64,000 bases of DNA from an uncultured bacterium (GTDB lineage: Bacteria; Gemmatimonadota; Gemmatimonadetes; Longimicrobiales; RSA9): contig CALBZE010000131.1 of assembly GCA_937889645.1 (NCBI GenBank), positions 34,751 to 98,750 of the forward strand, written 5' to 3'. Every line of letters starts with the position of its first letter. Within the stretch, counting starts at the first letter, position 1. Shown here piece by piece: positions 61,685 through 64,000 of the stretch. The translations under genes were made by a program, and so were the position numbers. The notes beneath the pieces were generated by a model. It ran no database searches. It was not told where the DNA came from and saw nothing but the letters and a program-made list of their open reading frames with translations.

Positions 61685-62491
61685 GTGCGCATCGACCTGC
61701 ACATCCATTCGACGGTTTCCGACGGCGCCCTCGCGCCAGCCGAGGTCGTCGAAGCCGCGGTGGCCGGACGCCTCGACGTCGTCGCCCTGGCGGACCACGA
61801 CACCACGGCGGGGATCGCCGAGGCCCGGCGCGCGGCGCGAGGCCGGCTCGAGGTCGTGCCGGCCATCGAGGTGTCCAGCACGCACGGCGACGCTGAAATC
61901 CACATCCTCGGCTACCTCGTCGATCCCGACCACCCGGCACTCGTCCGGCACGCGACGCAGGCCGTCGAGCGGCGAGACGAACGCATGCAGGGGATGATCC
62001 GGCGGCTCGAGGCGCTCGGCGTCGCCATCGACTACGAGGACGTGGTCGCCGCCGCCGGCGCCGGCCCGGTCGGTCGCCCGCACCTGGCCCGCGCACTCGT
62101 CGACGCCGGCTACGTGCGCACCGTCCAGGAGGCGTTCGATCGGTTCCTCGCCGACGGCGGCCCGGCGTTCCTGCCGACCGAGCTGCTCACGCCTCGCGAC
62201 GCGATCGAGCTGATCCACGCCGCGGGCGGCGTCGCCGTGTGGGCGCACCCGCCGTTCGAGGTCCTCGAGAGGGAGCTGGGGGACTTCGTCGACTGGGGGC
62301 TCGAAGGAATCGAGTGCTACCGCCCCATGAACACCAAGAGCCAGACGCGGCGCCTGGAGGATGCCGCGCGCGCGCACGGGCTCCTCACGACGGGCGGCTC
62401 GGATTGGCACGGCGAGTGGAGCGGCCCGCTCGGCAGCTTCGCCGTGGACCGCCCCCACGTCGCGGCACTCCTGGAACTGGTGGGGATATAG
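61685..62491 (+). CDS. PHP-domain phosphoesterase (TrpH-type)
   Basis: A 268-residue metal-dependent hydrolase of the PHP family. Metal ligands are visible in DLHIHSTVSDG (residues 4-14), VVALADHDTT and TGGSDWHGEW near 240, with GRPHLARALVDAGY between. Close relatives (YciV/TrpH/RnaseAM) hydrolyse 3',5'-nucleotide bisphosphates or act as 5'-3' exonucleases. The start is GTG at 61685, 20 bases after the barrel protein. Confidence 0.88.
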   Translation: MRIDLHIHSTVSDGALAPAEVVEAAVAGRLDVVALADHDTTAGIAEARRAARGRLEVVPAIEVSSTHGDAEIHILGYLVDPDHPALVRHATQAVERRDERMQGMIRRLEALGVAIDYEDVVAAAGAGPVGRPHLARALVDAGYVRTVQEAFDRFLADGGPAFLPTELLTPRDAIELIHAAGGVAVWAHPPFEVLERELGDFVDWGLEGIECYRPMNTKSQTRRLEDAARAHGLLTTGGSDWHGEWSGPLGSFAVDRPHVAALLELVGI

Positions 62492-62514
62492 GCGGTCGTT
62501 CGACCGGCCATCCG

Positions 62515-63672
62515 TCACACCGCCTGCAGGATCGCGCCCTTCAGGTACCCGGTCTCCGGGATCTGCACGATGACCGGGTGGTCCGACGCCTGGCCTCGCG
62601 CCTCGATCCAGCGCATCGGCCGGCCGGCATCCGCGGCGGCGCTCTCCAGCATCTCCCGGAAGAGCGCCTCATTCACGTGATAGGAGCAGCTGAAGGTGCA
62701 GAGGTACCCGCCCGGGGCGAGCAGACGCATTGCCCGGAGGTTGATCTCCTTGTAGCCCCGGAGCGCGGATTCGATCGCGGACCTCCGCTTCGCGAACGCC
62801 GGCGGGTCCAGCACCACCACGTCGTACTCGGCGCCCGCCTCCTCTTCCTCCCGCAAGAAATCGAAGACGTTCGCCTCCGCGAGTCGAATGTTGTTCAGTC
62901 CGTTCAGCGCCGCGTTCTCCTCCGCGCGCGCGAGCGCCTCCGCCGACGAGTCGACCGCGACGACGCTATCCGCCCCGCGCGCGAGGTGGAGCGCGAACGA
63001 CCCGTGGTACGCGAAGCAGTCCAGGGCACGGCCCCGCGCGAGTTCCCCCGCCCGCAGCCGGTTCTCCCGCTGGTCCAGGAACGCCCCCGTCTTTTGCCCG
63101 CCGTGCAGGCCCGCCAGGTACCGGACGGCGCCTTCCGAGACTTCCACGACCTCGGGGACACGGCCCCAGACGATCTCGATCTCACGCGGGAGCCCCTCGT
63201 GCTCCCGGACCGGCACGTCGTTTCGCGCCAGGATCCCGGCCGGCTCCATGCGACGACGCAGCGCATCCACGATCTCCGCCCGGAAGACCTCCAGCCCGGC
63301 CGAAAGGAACTGGACGACGAGCACGTCGTCGTAGACGTCCACGATCAGCGACGGCAGTCCGTCCGCCTCCGCGTGCACCAGGCGGTACGCGGTCGCCTCC
63401 GTCGCGATCGCGGCCCTGTACCTCGCCGCGGCTTCGATCCGCTCGTCCCAGAACTCAGCGTCGATCGCCAGATCCTCGCCCGTCAACATCCGCAACGAGA
63501 TCGTCGACGCGGGACTCCACAGCGCGACCCCGAGGAACCGGCCGCGTGCGTCCTCCACGCGGACCGCACCGGGCTCGGGGCCCGGGGCGTCGATCACATC
63601 GCTCCGGTAGATCCACGGATGCCCCCTCCACCACCGTGCGGCCCCGCGGGCCGTCACCCGCGCCACGCGCAT
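62515..63672 (-). CDS. class I SAM-dependent rRNA methyltransferase (RlmI-like)
   Basis: A 385-residue protein with an N-terminal PUA domain (about 1-75, GHPWIYRSDVIDAP), a central domain and a Rossmann methyltransferase domain. SAM motif ALDCFAYHGSFALHLARG (about 212-229), acidic loop VVAVDSS, catalytic VVLDPPAFAKRR and SCSYHV. RlmI methylates C5 of a 23S rRNA cytidine; the exact target here is inferred only from similarity. The ATG at 63672 is the conserved start. It is convergent with the PHP gene. Confidence 0.9.
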   Translation of the reverse strand: MRVARVTARGAARWWRGHPWIYRSDVIDAPGPEPGAVRVEDARGRFLGVALWSPASTISLRMLTGEDLAIDAEFWDERIEAAARYRAAIATEATAYRLVHAEADGLPSLIVDVYDDVLVVQFLSAGLEVFRAEIVDALRRRMEPAGILARNDVPVREHEGLPREIEIVWGRVPEVVEVSEGAVRYLAGLHGGQKTGAFLDQRENRLRAGELARGRALDCFAYHGSFALHLARGADSVVAVDSSAEALARAEENAALNGLNNIRLAEANVFDFLREEEEAGAEYDVVVLDPPAFAKRRSAIESALRGYKEINLRAMRLLAPGGYLCTFSCSYHVNEALFREMLESAAADAGRPMRWIEARGQASDHPVIVQIPETGYLKGAILQAV

Positions 63673-63833
63673 CGCTGCCTCACTCTTCCTCTGACACAGA
63701 TTCCGCTTCGACAACGGACACTGCGGCGTCTTCGGCGCCGCGCGTCGATCGTGACGACCATAGCCGTCGCGCGCTTTGGACGCAATCGCGGCGCCGGATT
63801 ACCGCCGCCGTTTCGAGGCCGCGCAACCGGGGG

Positions 63834-63862
63834 TTGACCGGGTGGGGGTGGTCCATTATCTT
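63834..63862 (+). promoter_or_regulatory. strong sigma-70-type promoter, probably of an rRNA operon
   Basis: TTGACC (63834-63839) and TATCTT (63857-63862) are 17 bases apart. It drives the untranslated leader at 63868-64000 that runs off the window. Confidence 0.7.
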
Positions 63863-63871
63863 TTCATGCTC

Positions 63872-64000
63872 GGCGCCACGAGGCGCCAACAATGACGGCG
63901 AGACACCGGTTCCGGTGTCCTCGACACGTGGATCGGGCGTCTCGCTTCGCTTCTTTGACAACTTGGGTTTTTGGGATTGTGTGGAGTCGAGCGCGTTAGG
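63872..64000 (+). ncRNA. probable rRNA operon leader with hairpins and a boxA-like antitermination site
   Basis: Downstream of the promoter are two perfect short hairpins: GGCGCC-ACGA-GGCGCC (63872-63887) and GACACCGG-TT-CCGGTGTC (63902-63919). Then comes CGCTTCTTTGACA (63948-63960), close to the boxA consensus (TGCTCTTTAACA) used by Nus factors in rrn leaders, followed by an AT-richer, non-coding stretch to the window end. The 16S gene itself is not reached. The 328-base gap 63673-64000 holds no protein gene I would support. Confidence 0.6.

Noticed and set aside
63680..63961. A 93-codon minus-strand open frame at the right end
   Set aside because: It runs through the rrn-type promoter and leader hairpins, has no ribosome site and no recognisable domain.

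Overview
The window is a dense, GC-rich chromosomal segment (third codon positions almost always G or C) from a free-living, aerobic, diderm bacterium. Evidence for this is a TonB-dependent outer-membrane receptor, several lipoproteins with lipoboxes, small outer-membrane barrel proteins, a c-type cytochrome, a 2-oxoglutarate dehydrogenase E1 and a complete F-type ATP synthase operon. The mix of genes fits Gemmatimonadota best, but that is inference and no rRNA gene is present to settle it. The window stops inside what looks like the leader of an rRNA operon.

Layout. 1-9.4 kb: the tail of a queuosine-type QueD, a Rieske-fold protein lacking its histidine ligands, a phage-like single-strand-annealing-type protein, a stand-alone LigD polymerase domain, an NADH dehydrogenase-like flavoprotein, trpS, an SdpI-like protein, a DUF2911 protein, an aldehyde dehydrogenase, and an AroH-type chorismate mutase fused to prephenate dehydrogenase behind its own promoter and a hairpin leader. 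9.4-16 kb: a frameshifted phosphoribosyltransferase-like/kinase-like gene, then an ECF sigma factor, anti-sigma factor, TonB-dependent receptor and dihaem cytochrome c. 16-27 kb: a uracil-DNA glycosylase-like protein, a Cys/Met PLP enzyme, a DUF2207-LemA pair, a helical protein with a Fur-like box upstream, a DUF1540-like mini-protein, sucA and an outer-membrane barrel.

27-42.5 kb: an M23 peptidase, mutS - TonB-domain lipoprotein - cystathionine beta-synthase (chained by 4-base overlaps), ddl, a rhomboid, an EF-G-like GTPase with altered G motifs, DinB, a dipeptidyl-peptidase III-like lipoprotein, a second rhomboid, and a nucleoside transporter/purine nucleoside phosphorylase pair. 42.5-53 kb: a peptide-binding lipoprotein, thiD, an M48 peptidase, an rRNA/tRNA ribose methyltransferase, prepilin peptidase, a zinc ribbon, a thiO - gamma-carbonic-anhydrase-like - threonine-dehydratase-like operon, a CorC-type membrane protein and a MoxR ATPase. 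53.5-61 kb: the ATP synthase operon atpI-(membrane protein)-atpBEFHAGDC with a promoter, an internal hairpin after atpE and a terminal palindrome. 61-64 kb: a barrel protein, a PHP-domain phosphoesterase, an RlmI-type methyltransferase and the rrn promoter/leader.

Most of the window is ordinary core genome. I see no CRISPR array, tRNA, insertion sequence or prophage. I found no convincing new multi-gene system. The most unusual items are single genes: the AroH-TyrA fusion with its putative attenuator, the composite phosphoribosyltransferase/kinase-like gene, the ligand-less Rieske protein and the atypical EF-G.
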